Assembly: GCF_003048595.2 (NCBI RefSeq)
Contig: NZ_CP049270.1
Location: 1,550,001-1,614,000 of the forward strand
Source of the DNA: Campylobacter concisus
GTDB taxonomy: Bacteria; Campylobacterota; Campylobacteria; Campylobacterales; Campylobacteraceae
DNA: 64,000 nt
Direction: 5' to 3'
Shown here: in pieces, positions 26,233-35,194 of the stretch
Layout: each line of letters opens with the position of its first letter
Numbering within the stretch: position 1 is the stretch's first letter
Program-made: the position numbers and the translations under genes
The notes under the pieces: model-generated
What the model was told of the DNA's origin: nothing
The model's database searches: none
The model's input: only the letters and a program-made list of their open reading frames with translations

Positions 26233-27064
26233 ATTCAGCTAAATTCGTGGGACTAATTCGAGCCTTTTAAATTTGGCTTTGAGGCCATGATTTTTGGTAT
26301 TTATACCGCTCTTTGGCGGGAAATCCGGCGCGCAAAGCTCAAAAAGCGGCGAAGCGATAAAAAGCCGAGCAAAATCCGCGCGAAATTTTATAAATTTACC
26401 GCGCGAACGGCGCTTAAATTTCACGGCGCGAGATTAAAGCGCTAAAACGTAAAGCGGCGATGTCTGCGCGGCAAGAGGCGGGATCTAGGCGAAATTTTAC
26501 GGCAAAACGCGGGTTTTGGCATTTGCGGGCGTAAAACGGAGACGGTTTTAGTATTAAGCTCGCATTTAAAAGACGCCGAAGCGACTCTGACAAAGTGCGC
26601 CAAAAACGTAGGCGCGAAACTTGCGGAAGCGAACGGGTAAAATTTGCAGGCGATTTGCCTTGCAAAAAGATAAAGCTTTGCCAAACCGAAAAAGGCCGTA
26701 AATTTAATCTGCCCGCGCGAAGTAATCAAAATGCCGCTTTAAGTCGGTAAAATTTACACGCCAAAAAGAAATTTTACTCGTAAATTCGGATCGCAAGCGC
26801 CGAATTTAAACTCTCTTCATTTAAGCTATCTTCCGAGCTGAGCGTTTAAATTCTCTTTGTAAATTCGGCCTCATCGGTTCGTTAAATTTGGCGCGTCTAC
26901 TGCGTTAAATTTGCCCTTTTTCGGCGCAGGCTAAAAATTTACGCGCCTAATTTTAGCTCGTTATTTTAGGCAATTACCGTCAAATTTAACGCGGCAGGCG
27001 AAATTTAAATTTAGAGCAAATTTAATTTAAAACCGTAAAATCGCCAAAATTTAAGGAGAAAAAA
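26233..27064. other. 832-bp region without a convincing gene
   Basis: The stretch is moderately GC-rich with many words such as CGTTAAATTTG. Several short frames exist on both strands (for example a 52-codon arginine-rich frame from 26287), but none has a good ribosome site or a recognisable product. It may be decayed coding DNA of the GC-rich block. The racemase ribosome site AAGGAG is at 27053-27058. Confidence 0.5.
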
Positions 27065-27775
27065 ATGAAAAAAATCGGCCTAATCGGCGGGATGAGTTTT
27101 GAGTCTACGGTAACGTATTACGAGCAAATAAATCGCAAAATAAACGAGCGTCTAGGCGGGCTAAGCAGCGCGGAGATACTGCTAAGCAGCGTAAATTTCG
27201 AGGAGATCGAGGCCTGCCAGCGCGAAAACAGATGGGAGGACGCGGGCGAAATTTTGGCGCGGCACGCGAGGATTTTACAAGGCGGCGGGGCTGATTTTAT
27301 CTTCATCTGCACGAATACGATGCACAGGTGCTTTGACGCCGTGCAAAGCGCCGTTAGCGCGCCTGTGACGCATATCGCGGACGCCACGCTAAAAGCGCTA
27401 AAAAATGCAGGCGTCGCCAAGGTAGGGCTGCTCGGCACGGTTTATACGATGACGCAGGATTTTTACAAAAGTCGGCTAACAGAGGGCGGCGCGGAGGTGC
27501 TTTTGCCAAGTGCGGGCGATATGGCGGAAGTAAATCGCGTCATCTTTGAGGAGCTTTGCTACGGCAAAATCGCGCCTAGCTCAAAGGCGAATTTCTTGCG
27601 TATCATCGAGGATTTTAGGTCGCGCGGCGCGCAAGGAGCGATACTTGGCTGCACCGAGATAGGCATGCTGATATCGCAGGCAGATACGGATATGCGGCTT
27701 TTTGATACGACGCAGATACACATTGACGCGGCGGTAGAGGCGGCGTTGTCTATGCTTAATCAAAACGGTCGCTAG
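27065..27775 (+). CDS. Aspartate/glutamate racemase family protein
   Basis: The 236-residue protein begins MKKIGLIGGMSFEST, the usual start of the RacD/YgeA group, and carries the two catalytic cysteines in ICTNTMH (C82) and LGCTEIG (C196). It probably interconverts amino acid enantiomers; substrate specificity cannot be told. The length is normal and the frame intact. A ribosome site AAGGAG precedes ATG 27065. Codon use is GC-rich like nifJ and the MORN-like gene. Confidence 0.87.
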   Translation: MKKIGLIGGMSFESTVTYYEQINRKINERLGGLSSAEILLSSVNFEEIEACQRENRWEDAGEILARHARILQGGGADFIFICTNTMHRCFDAVQSAVSAPVTHIADATLKALKNAGVAKVGLLGTVYTMTQDFYKSRLTEGGAEVLLPSAGDMAEVNRVIFEELCYGKIAPSSKANFLRIIEDFRSRGAQGAILGCTEIGMLISQADTDMRLFDTTQIHIDAAVEAALSMLNQNGR

Positions 27776-27833
27776 ACGAAGGAAATGACTTAGCCGAGCG
27801 GTAAGCAAGGTTGTTTAATAAAATCCACTAATT

Positions 27834-28206
27834 TTAGTTGCTTGCTAAAAATTTTACCGCTTCATAAGCGTTTTGAAAGATTAAATCCGAATGCTCTTTT
27901 AGACTTTGCGCATCCGCGTATCCGCAAGTTAGGCCGATACCTTTGATGCCGGCGTTCTTTGCCGCCATTAGATCCATCTGCGTATCGCCTATCATAAATG
28001 CGTTTCGCTTATCTTTTCCAAGTTTTGCGAGAGCTAAATTTACGGGCTCCGCGTTAGGTTTTGGATTTAGCACGTCGTCGCGGCCTACCACCACTTTTAT
28101 AAAATTTAAGACCCCTAAATTTTCAAGCAAGATCTCCGAAAATTTTGACGTTTTCGTAGCAACTACGCCTACGTCGGCAATACTAGACGCCAAACCTAAG
28201 GCGTCT
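27834..28206 (-). pseudogene. 3' remnant of a HAD-family phosphatase gene (Gph-like)
   Basis: On the minus strand, about 124 codons encode the C-terminal half of a HAD phosphatase: motif II VVATK, the lysine region DDVLNPKPNAEP, motif IV MIGDTQMDLMAAKNAG and the terminal GYADAQSLKEH. Motif I (DxDxT) and the cap domain are absent, because the sequence changes at about 28206 to the 3' end of a MORN-like gene in the opposite orientation. The minus-strand frame runs on by chance to 28394, but those residues are antisense of the MORN-like tail and beyond. I call it a non-functional remnant. Confidence 0.8.
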
Positions 28207-28335
28207 TTTGCGAACGGCAAACTCGAAGCCGAGGGGGAGTTTGAGTGGGGCAGGCTCGTGCGTGCCAAAAAATACGACGAAGCGGGTAAGCTAATCAGCG
28301 ATAATTCGGGTAAAAATGGACTTCCGAGGGAATAA
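28207..28335 (+). pseudogene. 3' remnant of a second MORN-like (YwqK-type) gene
   Basis: The plus-strand frame reads FANGKLEAEGEFEWGRL and ends KNGLPRE before TAA, almost the same as the last 41 residues of the intact MORN-like protein ending at 26232. The DNA similarity covers about 125 bases. The rest of the gene, including signal peptide and repeats, is missing; upstream is the HAD remnant on the other strand. No ribosome site or start belongs to it. Confidence 0.8.
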
Positions 28336-28475
28336 ATATTAAAATAAGTTGCTACTGACATCATTTGAATATTTACCAAACCAAATATTTGCATCTTTTA
28401 TATTTTGAATATTTTAATTAGCTTTAAATCACACTACAATAGTCGCACTTAATATTAAAATTTTATATTTATCTT

Positions 28476-29333
28476 TTGCATCTTAGTCATAAAAGCAGCA
28501 ATCTCATTTATAAAATCATCAAAAAAGCATTAAAACCACTGGGCGAAGATAGTTTTATAAAGCTTATGATAGACAAACACTGGATAGAAAGCGATGTACG
28601 AGAAAATAAAGCTGGCGGAGCATTTTTTGTGAGTTTGCCAAAATTTAAGCAACCAAGAATTTTTACCACCTACATGAATACTCTTTCACACTTAATCCAG
28701 CAAGCTCATGAGCTGGGACATGCTTGGCACTACTACTTGATACGTGATCTTCCGGTTTTAAGTGCAAACTTTCCAATGAGCTTAGCCGAGAGTGCGAGTA
28801 CATTTAATGAAACTCTTTTACGAAATGAACTAAAAAAAGATGACTCACTTAGGGTAGAAATTTTATGGCAGGAGCTAAAAAGCGCTGCAAATTTTTTACT
28901 ACATATAAGCGTTAGATACGAGTTTGAGACTGGTTTTATAAAGCTGCGACAAAAAGGTCAAGTCAGCAAAAAAGATGCAAATGATCTTTTAAAACAAGCT
29001 TGGGATAAATTTTATAAAGACAGCACGAGCAATGTTGAAGAATTTTTGCCATATTTTAAGCCACATTTTTATAAAACAGATAACTACATTTACAACTATC
29101 CTTATAGTGTCGGTTATCTGCTATCACAATTTTTTCTAAGTGAATTTAAAAAAGATGAAGCAAAATTTTACAAAATTTATAAACAATTTTTAATAGAGTG
29201 TGGCACAAAAAGCGTGGAAGAGCTAATGAAAAAACACTTTAAAAAAGATACGACAAAGTGCGAATTTTGGCTAATTGGCATAGATGAAGCGCTAAAAAAT
29301 TTAGATGAGTTTAAAAAGGTAGTGACTGTATAA
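28476..29333 (+). pseudogene. pepF: 5'-truncated oligoendopeptidase F (M3 family) gene
   Basis: The 285-residue frame contains the zinc motif HELGH (78-82) and the downstream metal ligand region SMSLAESASTFNETLL-like segment (about 97-112), and ends normally. PepF enzymes are about 570-600 residues, so roughly the N-terminal half is missing. The frame is closed by a stop at 28440 and would have to start at TTG 28476 without a good ribosome site. It adjoins the recombination scar at 28206-28340. The C-terminal half alone is unlikely to be active, but the frame shows no further decay, so the loss may be recent. Confidence 0.72.
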
Positions 29334-29342
29334 ATTTACTAG

Positions 29343-29765
29343 TTATCTTAAACGTTTTATTTTTTTTCGAGAAATTTTATAAATTTTTGATGGAGTATCT
29401 TCAAAAAAATGATCGTCTACTATTTCATCAGCCACGCTCATAGCCCAAGCTTCATTAAAATTTTGTCCATTTTTATTTGCACTACTTGAATAAAGCCAGT
29501 CAAATTTAGCTAAAAATTTTTCGTGCTCGCACTCTTTTACGACTCTAATAGCCTTTAAATTTGGATACAAAAATGTGGCTTTTCTTGAATGGCGTATAAA
29601 ATTTTTATACTTTTTTGGCACTCTAACAAGCTCATTTAAAACGCTAAATTTCGCTGTCGTGATAAGGCAAGGTTTATTCTCATCACGCATTTTGGCCTTA
29701 TTTATCTCTTTATAATCTTTACTCAAAAAGCCAGCTGTCGTATCGGTTTGTGCTAGAAATATCAT
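29343..29765 (-). CDS. Sua5/YciO/YrdC-like protein, short form
   Basis: I place the start at ATG 29765, which overlaps the EamA stop as ATGA; the longer frame begins inside that gene. The 140-residue product starts MIFLAQTDTTAGFLSKDY, the usual N-terminus of Sua5/YrdC-family proteins, with PCLITTAKF and KATFLYPN following. Full-length YrdC domains are about 180-200 residues, so this is a shortened Campylobacter form, as I recall for C. jejuni. Whether it takes part in threonylcarbamoyl-tRNA synthesis is uncertain. Confidence 0.72.
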   Translation of the reverse strand: MIFLAQTDTTAGFLSKDYKEINKAKMRDENKPCLITTAKFSVLNELVRVPKKYKNFIRHSRKATFLYPNLKAIRVVKECEHEKFLAKFDWLYSSSANKNGQNFNEAWAMSVADEIVDDHFFEDTPSKIYKISRKKIKRLR

Positions 29766-30649
29766 AATTTTTCTCTTTTTGATAGTAAAAATATACAAGA
29801 GATTATTAGAGCAAATCCTAAAAAATCCCAAAATACAAATTTTGTTCCAAGCCAAAAATAGCCAAAAAATGCTGCACTTAGTGGTTCTATGCAGGCTAAT
29901 AAACTAGCTTTTGCTGCGCCTATTAGCTTAACACCTATCATATAAAAGCTAAATGCAAAAATGGTGCCAAGCATAATAACAGCAATAAATGCCAGCCATT
30001 GATTTATACCATTAAGCCCAGCAAAATCCCAAACTCTCATATAGCAAGCAAGCACTACCCCGCCCATAACCATGCCCCAGCCAAGCGTGAGAGTGACTGA
30101 ATATTTCGTATTTAGCCTTGCTGGAGCTAGGTTATAAACGCAGACGCAAACGGCGCTAACTAAGCACCAAAATAGCGCTTTTGGCGAAATGACAAGAGAT
30201 GAAATTTGCGCATGTGTGCTCAGGAAGAATACGCCAAGCATTGCTAAAAACAGAGCTAAAATTTCAAGTGGTCTTGGTGCTCGCTTCTCTTTTAGGCAGA
30301 TGACGGCTAGGATGAGAACTGGCGCGGTGTATTGAATAACAGTCGCTACTGCGGCATTTGAAAGCTCAATGGAGTAAAAGTAGGCATACTGCGTCATCAT
30401 AAGCCCAAGCAGGGCATAGACTAAAAACTCACCAAGAAGCTTTATATCTTTAATCGGAGCAAAAACGGTACTTGGTTCTTTAAAAGCATAAAAAATTACA
30501 ATAACAATGCCAGCTAGCATCAGTCTATATGGCACCAAAAAATCAGAATTTATACCAAGTGAAAATAGATATTGCCCACAAACCCCACTAAATCCCCAAA
30601 GGATACCGCCAACTAAAGTAAGGAGTATCCCAAGACGATGAGTATTCAT
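29762..30649 (-). CDS. EamA/DMT-family transporter
   Basis: The 295-residue protein has ten predicted membrane helices in two EamA repeats; the first begins LTLVGGILWGFSGVCGQYLF and the second contains ALFWCLVSAVCVCVYNLAP, ending LIISCIFLLSKREKL. These transporters move metabolites such as amino acids or nucleosides, usually outward. It starts 5 bases after the stop of the DUF799 lipoprotein gene on the same strand and overlaps the Sua5-like gene by four bases. Substrate unknown. Confidence 0.87.
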   Translation of the reverse strand: MNTHRLGILLTLVGGILWGFSGVCGQYLFSLGINSDFLVPYRLMLAGIVIVIFYAFKEPSTVFAPIKDIKLLGEFLVYALLGLMMTQYAYFYSIELSNAAVATVIQYTAPVLILAVICLKEKRAPRPLEILALFLAMLGVFFLSTHAQISSLVISPKALFWCLVSAVCVCVYNLAPARLNTKYSVTLTLGWGMVMGGVVLACYMRVWDFAGLNGINQWLAFIAVIMLGTIFAFSFYMIGVKLIGAAKASLLACIEPLSAAFFGYFWLGTKFVFWDFLGFALIISCIFLLSKREKL

Positions 30650-30654
30650 TAAAT

Positions 30655-31332
30655 TTATCTATCTTTATGAAGCTGTGCATCTTTGCCGTAATACGGCGAA
30701 TATGGTCCATAAAGTATGCAGTTATGGCAATCTCTTGAAAATAAATAAGCATCTGCCATCACTGCTAGATCGTATGATCTATCTGAGATGGTATTTGCCA
30801 CCTGTGAGATGACAGCTGAGACTAACATACCAAGTAGGCTACTTTGGCCGCTGCTGCTATCTTCTGCTGCCATAGCGCTGCCTTGCCAAAGAGTAGCGCC
30901 GCTTTTTATATCAATAAGCTTTGCTTCAAGGACAACCTTTGTTGAGCTTGAGATGACTGCATAGCTCGTACCATAGTCTTTTATATTTATGTAAAGCACA
31001 CTATCAGCATGGAAAATTTTATCAAGCTTATTTAGTGGCACGGCTGCGATCTCACTTGGCTCGGTTATACCATTTAGCTTAAAGGTATCATTTACAAGAG
31101 CCACTGGAAATACGTAGTATCCTGCCTCACTTAGTGGCGCGACTGCATTTGCCAAAACTGCTGCTGGACCTGAAATTTCTGTGCTATCGTTTGTTGGCAT
31201 AAGCACTAAGATAGAGTGAGGTCTTTTTTGTAAAAATTCTGAGTAGTCGTATGGCTCAGGCTCTTTTATAGAGCAGCCCGTAAAAAATACTACCAAAAAT
31301 GCAAAGGCTATAAATTTAAGGCTATTTTTCAT
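30655..31332 (-). CDS. DUF799 (GNA1162-type) outer membrane lipoprotein
   Basis: The 225-residue protein has a lipoprotein signal (FLVVFFTGC, lipobox Cys about residue 20) and the DUF799 core: RPHSILVLMPTNDSTEISG, then VFPVALVNDTFKLNG and SYAVISSSTKVVLEAKLID. In neisserial GNA1162 the fold resembles a TolB-like domain. It overlaps the DUF4810 gene by 11 bases and forms a trio with CsgG-like and DUF4810 lipoproteins, a recurrent cluster that probably builds an outer membrane complex of unknown role. Confidence 0.85.
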   Translation of the reverse strand: MKNSLKFIAFAFLVVFFTGCSIKEPEPYDYSEFLQKRPHSILVLMPTNDSTEISGPAAVLANAVAPLSEAGYYVFPVALVNDTFKLNGITEPSEIAAVPLNKLDKIFHADSVLYINIKDYGTSYAVISSSTKVVLEAKLIDIKSGATLWQGSAMAAEDSSSGQSSLLGMLVSAVISQVANTISDRSYDLAVMADAYLFSRDCHNCILYGPYSPYYGKDAQLHKDR

Positions 31333-31726
31333 TATTTGCCCCCTCTTTTTGCTCTACTTTTTTTGGAGTTAAATTTTTAGAGCCTTTGATAAAATTTATA
31401 TACTCCCTTGACTCTGGGAAATTCTCTACTTCTTTGTCAAAATTTGCATTTGCAGCGCCTAGATTTCCGTTGTTTAAGTATAAAAGTCCAAGGTGTGCAT
31501 ATACGCCAGGAGCGATCTTATAGCCCTTTTGTGTTGATATCTGCACCAGATTTTCTAAGCGTGAAATTTGCTCGTTTGTATCACCCACTTCATTTAGATA
31601 GCTATATAGCGAGCTACTATATGATCCGTCCCAATAATAAAGTGATCTTGGGCCGTTTGAATGGCCGCAACCTGCTAAAAATAGTGCAAAAAGCGCAAGG
31701 CTGGTAAGTTTTATTTTACTTGCCAT
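31322..31726 (-). CDS. DUF4810 lipoprotein
   Basis: The 134-residue protein has the lipoprotein signal LALFALFLAGC (Cys about residue 20), then SLYYWDGSYSSSLYSYL, typical of DUF4810, and a TPR-like stretch (YAHLGLLYLNNGNLGAANAN). It overlaps both neighbours (16 bases with the CsgG-like gene, 11 with the DUF799 gene), so the three proteins are made together. It is probably an outer membrane lipoprotein facing the periplasm. Confidence 0.84.
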   Translation of the reverse strand: MASKIKLTSLALFALFLAGCGHSNGPRSLYYWDGSYSSSLYSYLNEVGDTNEQISRLENLVQISTQKGYKIAPGVYAHLGLLYLNNGNLGAANANFDKEVENFPESREYINFIKGSKNLTPKKVEQKEGANNEK

Positions 31727-32379
31727 GCTCCACTTTCTATGCCATTTACTAGATTATTTACCGCTTCAATAATAGCTAGACTTAAAACCTTGCCATTTAG
31801 CGTAGAGTCGTATCCTGCTGTGCCACCAAAACCGATGATCTCTCTGTTTGAAAGGGTGTATTCGCCAGCACCGCTAACCGAATAGACAACCTCAGCTGTT
31901 TTGGTATCAACGATATTTAAATTTACCTTTGAATAGGCAGTTTGTTGCTTGCCTTTGCCAAGTATGCCAAATAGCTGATGATCACCCGTAGTTTTTCGTC
32001 CAAACTCGGTCACATCACCAGTTATCACGTATCTTGCGCCTTTTAGATTTTGAGCGGTTTTACTTAGCTCGCTCTCTTGTTTGATCACTTTCATATTTGA
32101 TCTATCAAGCACCAAAAATCTACCGCTTTGCTGTAAATTTGAGATCAAAATACTTTGAGCTTGATTACCAAGCCTATCCTCGCCATCAGCAAATACACCA
32201 TTTTGGTAAGCTGATTGATTATTAAATCGGCCTATCGAAACTGAAATTTTTTGACCATTGTAAACTGTGCCGTAGCTTGCTACTTTTGGAGTCTCAACAA
32301 CCCTTGAACTCTCACTCGCACATCCAGCAAAAAGAGCTGCCGTAAGCAAAACTGCACCAAATTTAAATACATTTTTCAT
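31711..32379 (-). CDS. CsgG/HfaB-family lipoprotein
   Basis: The 222-residue protein has a signal with lipobox LFAGC (Cys about 20) and the CsgG-family middle VSIGRFNNQSAY, LISNLQQSGRFLVLDRSN and GARYVITGDVTEF. CsgG itself is the curli secretion pore and about 277 residues; this one is shorter and no curli genes are present, so a pore role is uncertain. It is the first gene of the CsgG-DUF4810-DUF799 trio; upstream DNA has an AT-rich promoter and AAGGAT ribosome site. Confidence 0.87.
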   Translation of the reverse strand: MKNVFKFGAVLLTAALFAGCASESSRVVETPKVASYGTVYNGQKISVSIGRFNNQSAYQNGVFADGEDRLGNQAQSILISNLQQSGRFLVLDRSNMKVIKQESELSKTAQNLKGARYVITGDVTEFGRKTTGDHQLFGILGKGKQQTAYSKVNLNIVDTKTAEVVYSVSGAGEYTLSNREIIGFGGTAGYDSTLNGKVLSLAIIEAVNNLVNGIESGAWQVK

Positions 32380-32426
32380 TTTTTATCCTTTGCGACAAAA
32401 TCGCTTGTATATTACTAAATTTCTTT

Positions 32427-33785
32427 TTAAATAGCTTTAAATTTCATCCATGTGCCTTTTAGGTATCTAATCGTAAAAAGCACCGCCTTTACGGCCCAGT
32501 CAGCAAACATTGCAAACCAAGTACCTATCATGCCAAGATCAAATGTAAGTGCAAAAATATAGGCCAAGATGACTCTACAAGCAAACATACAAACTAAATT
32601 TACAATCATTGGATATTTAGCGTCCCCTGCTGCTCGAAAAACGGTTGGATATGTGTAGGCAAGTGGCCAGATAAGGCACATCGCGATACCGTGATACCAG
32701 ACAATCTGCCTTGTTAAATTTATGGCTTCTTCTGAGAGATTATAAACCCTAAGCAGTGGCTCAAGAAGTAGTAAAATCACAGCTGTACTAAAAAGCTGCA
32801 CGATATAGATACTTATCATCGACTTTCTTACGTAAAATTTAGCCTGAGCAAAGTTGTTTGCGCCGATGCATCTAGACACTACGACGCTTAGGCCTGTGCC
32901 TATCGCCATGCCAGGGAGTACTTGAAACATCACGATCGTCCCGCCCACGGCATTTGCAGCGATACTTGCTGTGCCAAAGAGCGAAACAAGGCTCAAAACG
33001 ATGATGCGACCCACATAAAACATCGAATTTTCAAAGCCATAAGGCACACCGATATTTAAAATTTTCTTGATGATCTCGTAGTCAAATTTATAGATAAAGC
33101 TCTTTCTTATGTGAAGTTTTAGCCTTATATCAAGAAGTAAATAGACTATAACAAAGCAAGCAAGCATCTTGGCTATAAGCGTACTGATGGCAATACCTAA
33201 AATACCAGTATGAAATGTATAAATACTAATGGCAGTTAGAAGTACATTTAATAAATTTGCAGCCGCCATAATATACATAGGAAGCTTAGCGTTTGACATC
33301 GTGCGAAAGATCGCCGCAGCTGCTGCATAGACAGCCAAAAATGGCGCGGAAATGGCCGAGAAAACAAGATATTGGCTAGCATCATGCCTTACTTGCTCGC
33401 CAATATCGCCAAAGACATAATCTAGGATAATATCTTTTAAAACTATGATGACCGCTGTGATAAAAAGGGCAAAGATAAAACTAAACCATACGAGCTGATT
33501 TGCTGTGATTTTGGCGTTGCCACTTTGTTTATTACCAAGATACTGGCTAGCAACCACTGAGCCGCCAGTAGCGATAGCTGTAAAAATGCTAATAAATAGC
33601 GCCATGACAAATTCCACAAGACTAATCGCACTTACAGCGCTTTCACTAACACTTGCTGCCATTAGCGAGTTTGCAAGCCCTAGACTATACTCTAAAAACT
33701 GCTCAACCGCAATAGGGAAAAATAGCTTCGCAAGATCGGCATTTGAGAAAAATTTTGTATTTTGATCTTTGATTTTGTTTACCAT
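32427..33785 (-). CDS. MATE-family efflux transporter
   Basis: The 452-residue membrane protein has 12 helices and MATE features: SLANSLMAASVSESAVSAIS near the start, GGSVVASQYLGNK in the first half and the mirror GTGLSVVVSRCIGANN in the second. It exports cationic drugs or metabolites using a sodium or proton gradient. It is apparently monocistronic. The sequence resembles the DinF/NorM-like branch but substrate is unknown. Confidence 0.9.
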   Translation of the reverse strand: MVNKIKDQNTKFFSNADLAKLFFPIAVEQFLEYSLGLANSLMAASVSESAVSAISLVEFVMALFISIFTAIATGGSVVASQYLGNKQSGNAKITANQLVWFSFIFALFITAVIIVLKDIILDYVFGDIGEQVRHDASQYLVFSAISAPFLAVYAAAAAIFRTMSNAKLPMYIMAAANLLNVLLTAISIYTFHTGILGIAISTLIAKMLACFVIVYLLLDIRLKLHIRKSFIYKFDYEIIKKILNIGVPYGFENSMFYVGRIIVLSLVSLFGTASIAANAVGGTIVMFQVLPGMAIGTGLSVVVSRCIGANNFAQAKFYVRKSMISIYIVQLFSTAVILLLLEPLLRVYNLSEEAINLTRQIVWYHGIAMCLIWPLAYTYPTVFRAAGDAKYPMIVNLVCMFACRVILAYIFALTFDLGMIGTWFAMFADWAVKAVLFTIRYLKGTWMKFKAI

Positions 33786-33862
33786 GCTTCCCCTAAGATA
33801 AACTTAAAAAATTTTAATATTTAAGCCAAGATCTGCTTTTTGCAAATCCTGACTTAAAAATT

Positions 33863-35194
33863 TTAGTGTCTTGAAAGATAATTTGTATCGTAGTTATTGC
33901 TTAAAAAGTCTTTATTTTCCATCATGGCGATGTGAAAATCTTTTGTTGTTTTTATGCCATTTATTATGAGTTGATCAAGAGCTACTTTCATCTTATGGAT
34001 CGCCCTATTTCTATCAGTATCCCAAACCACGAGTTTGCCGATCATGCTGTCGTAATACGGCGGTATAGAGTAGTCTTGATAGATATGACTATCCATTCTT
34101 ACATTGCGGCCACCTGGGCAGACATATTTTGTAATCTTTCCAGGACACGGCGTAAATGTATTTGGATCTTCAGCTGTTATCCTGCACTCGATCGCATGGC
34201 CTTTTAGCTCGATGCTCTCTTGTGCTGGTAATGCCTCGCCTTCAGCCACTTTTATCATAAGCTCGATGATATCAAGTCCGCTTACCATTTCGCTCACTGT
34301 GTGCTCAACTTGAAGTCTTGTATTCATCTCAATGAAGTAAAAGTCTAAATTTTTATCAACCAAAAACTCAAACGTACCAGCTCCCTCGTAGCCGATAGCT
34401 TTTGCCGCTTTTATGGCAGTTTCATGTAGCCTCTCTCTTGTTTTTTCATCAAGCAAGATAGCTGGACTCTCTTCGATCAGCTTTTGGTGGCGACGCTGCA
34501 TAGAGCAGTCGCGCTCTCCTATATGAAGCACGTTACCGTGGCTATCGCCGATGATTTGAACCTCGATGTGGCGTGGGTTTAGGATATATTTTTCCATATA
34601 CATTGTGCCATCACCAAATGCACTCATCGCTTCACTTTCAGCTGACCAAAAAGCCTTTTCTAAATCTTCTTCGCGTTCAACTACACGCATACCGCGTCCG
34701 CCACCGCCTGCTGCAGCTTTTAGTATGACTGGATAGCCTATTTTTTTAGCTAGCTCTTTTGCTACTTTTGTGTCAGCCACAGCGCCGTCTGAGCCAGGGA
34801 TGACTGGCACGCCAGCTCTTTGCATGACCTGTTTTGCCTTGCTCTTGTCGCTCATCAAAGCCATCGCAGCGACACTTGGTCCTATAAATTTGATCTTGTG
34901 GTGTGAGCAAATTTCAACAAAATTTTGATTTTCACTTAAAAAGCCATATCCAGGGAAAATAGCGTCTGCTTCGCTGATCTCAGCGGCACTTATGATAGCT
35001 GGGATATTTAGATAGCTGTCGCTTGAGCGTTCTTTACCGATGCAAATGGCTACGTCGGCATATTTTACGTAAAGTGCGTCTTTATCAGCGGTTGAATAGA
35101 CTACAACGGCTTCTTTACCCATCTCCTTTATCGTTCGCAAAGCACGAAGAGCGATTTCGCCTCGGTTTGCGATTAAAATTCTTTTTAATTCCAT
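33863..35194 (-). CDS. accC: Acetyl-CoA carboxylase, biotin carboxylase subunit (AccC)
   Basis: The 443-residue protein is a standard biotin carboxylase: N-terminal RILIANRGEIALRALRT, ATP-grasp glycine loop KAAAGGGGRGMRVV (about 159-172), FIEMNTRLQVEHTVSE and the C-terminal EDPNTFTPCPG. It carboxylates biotin on AccB with ATP and bicarbonate for fatty acid synthesis. Its ATG overlaps the accB stop in TAATG, giving translational coupling. The sequence ends SNNYDTNYLSRH. Confidence 0.96.
   Translation of the reverse strand: MELKRILIANRGEIALRALRTIKEMGKEAVVVYSTADKDALYVKYADVAICIGKERSSDSYLNIPAIISAAEISEADAIFPGYGFLSENQNFVEICSHHKIKFIGPSVAAMALMSDKSKAKQVMQRAGVPVIPGSDGAVADTKVAKELAKKIGYPVILKAAAGGGGRGMRVVEREEDLEKAFWSAESEAMSAFGDGTMYMEKYILNPRHIEVQIIGDSHGNVLHIGERDCSMQRRHQKLIEESPAILLDEKTRERLHETAIKAAKAIGYEGAGTFEFLVDKNLDFYFIEMNTRLQVEHTVSEMVSGLDIIELMIKVAEGEALPAQESIELKGHAIECRITAEDPNTFTPCPGKITKYVCPGGRNVRMDSHIYQDYSIPPYYDSMIGKLVVWDTDRNRAIHKMKVALDQLIINGIKTTKDFHIAMMENKDFLSNNYDTNYLSRH

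Noticed and set aside
26239-26729. Several overlapping short minus-strand frames (61-95 codons) and a 52-codon basic plus-strand frame
   Set aside because: No ribosome site, no recognisable residues, and composition typical of random GC-rich DNA rich in arginine codons.
27943-28335. A 130-codon plus-strand frame ending with the MORN-like tail
   Set aside because: The first 87 codons are antisense to the HAD remnant. Only the last 42 residues are related to a protein.
27834-28394. A 186-codon minus-strand frame that could be called a small HAD protein
   Set aside because: Only residues after about position 62 match a HAD phosphatase; the first third is antisense of the MORN-like tail and the DNA beyond it. 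Motif I is absent. Treated as a remnant.
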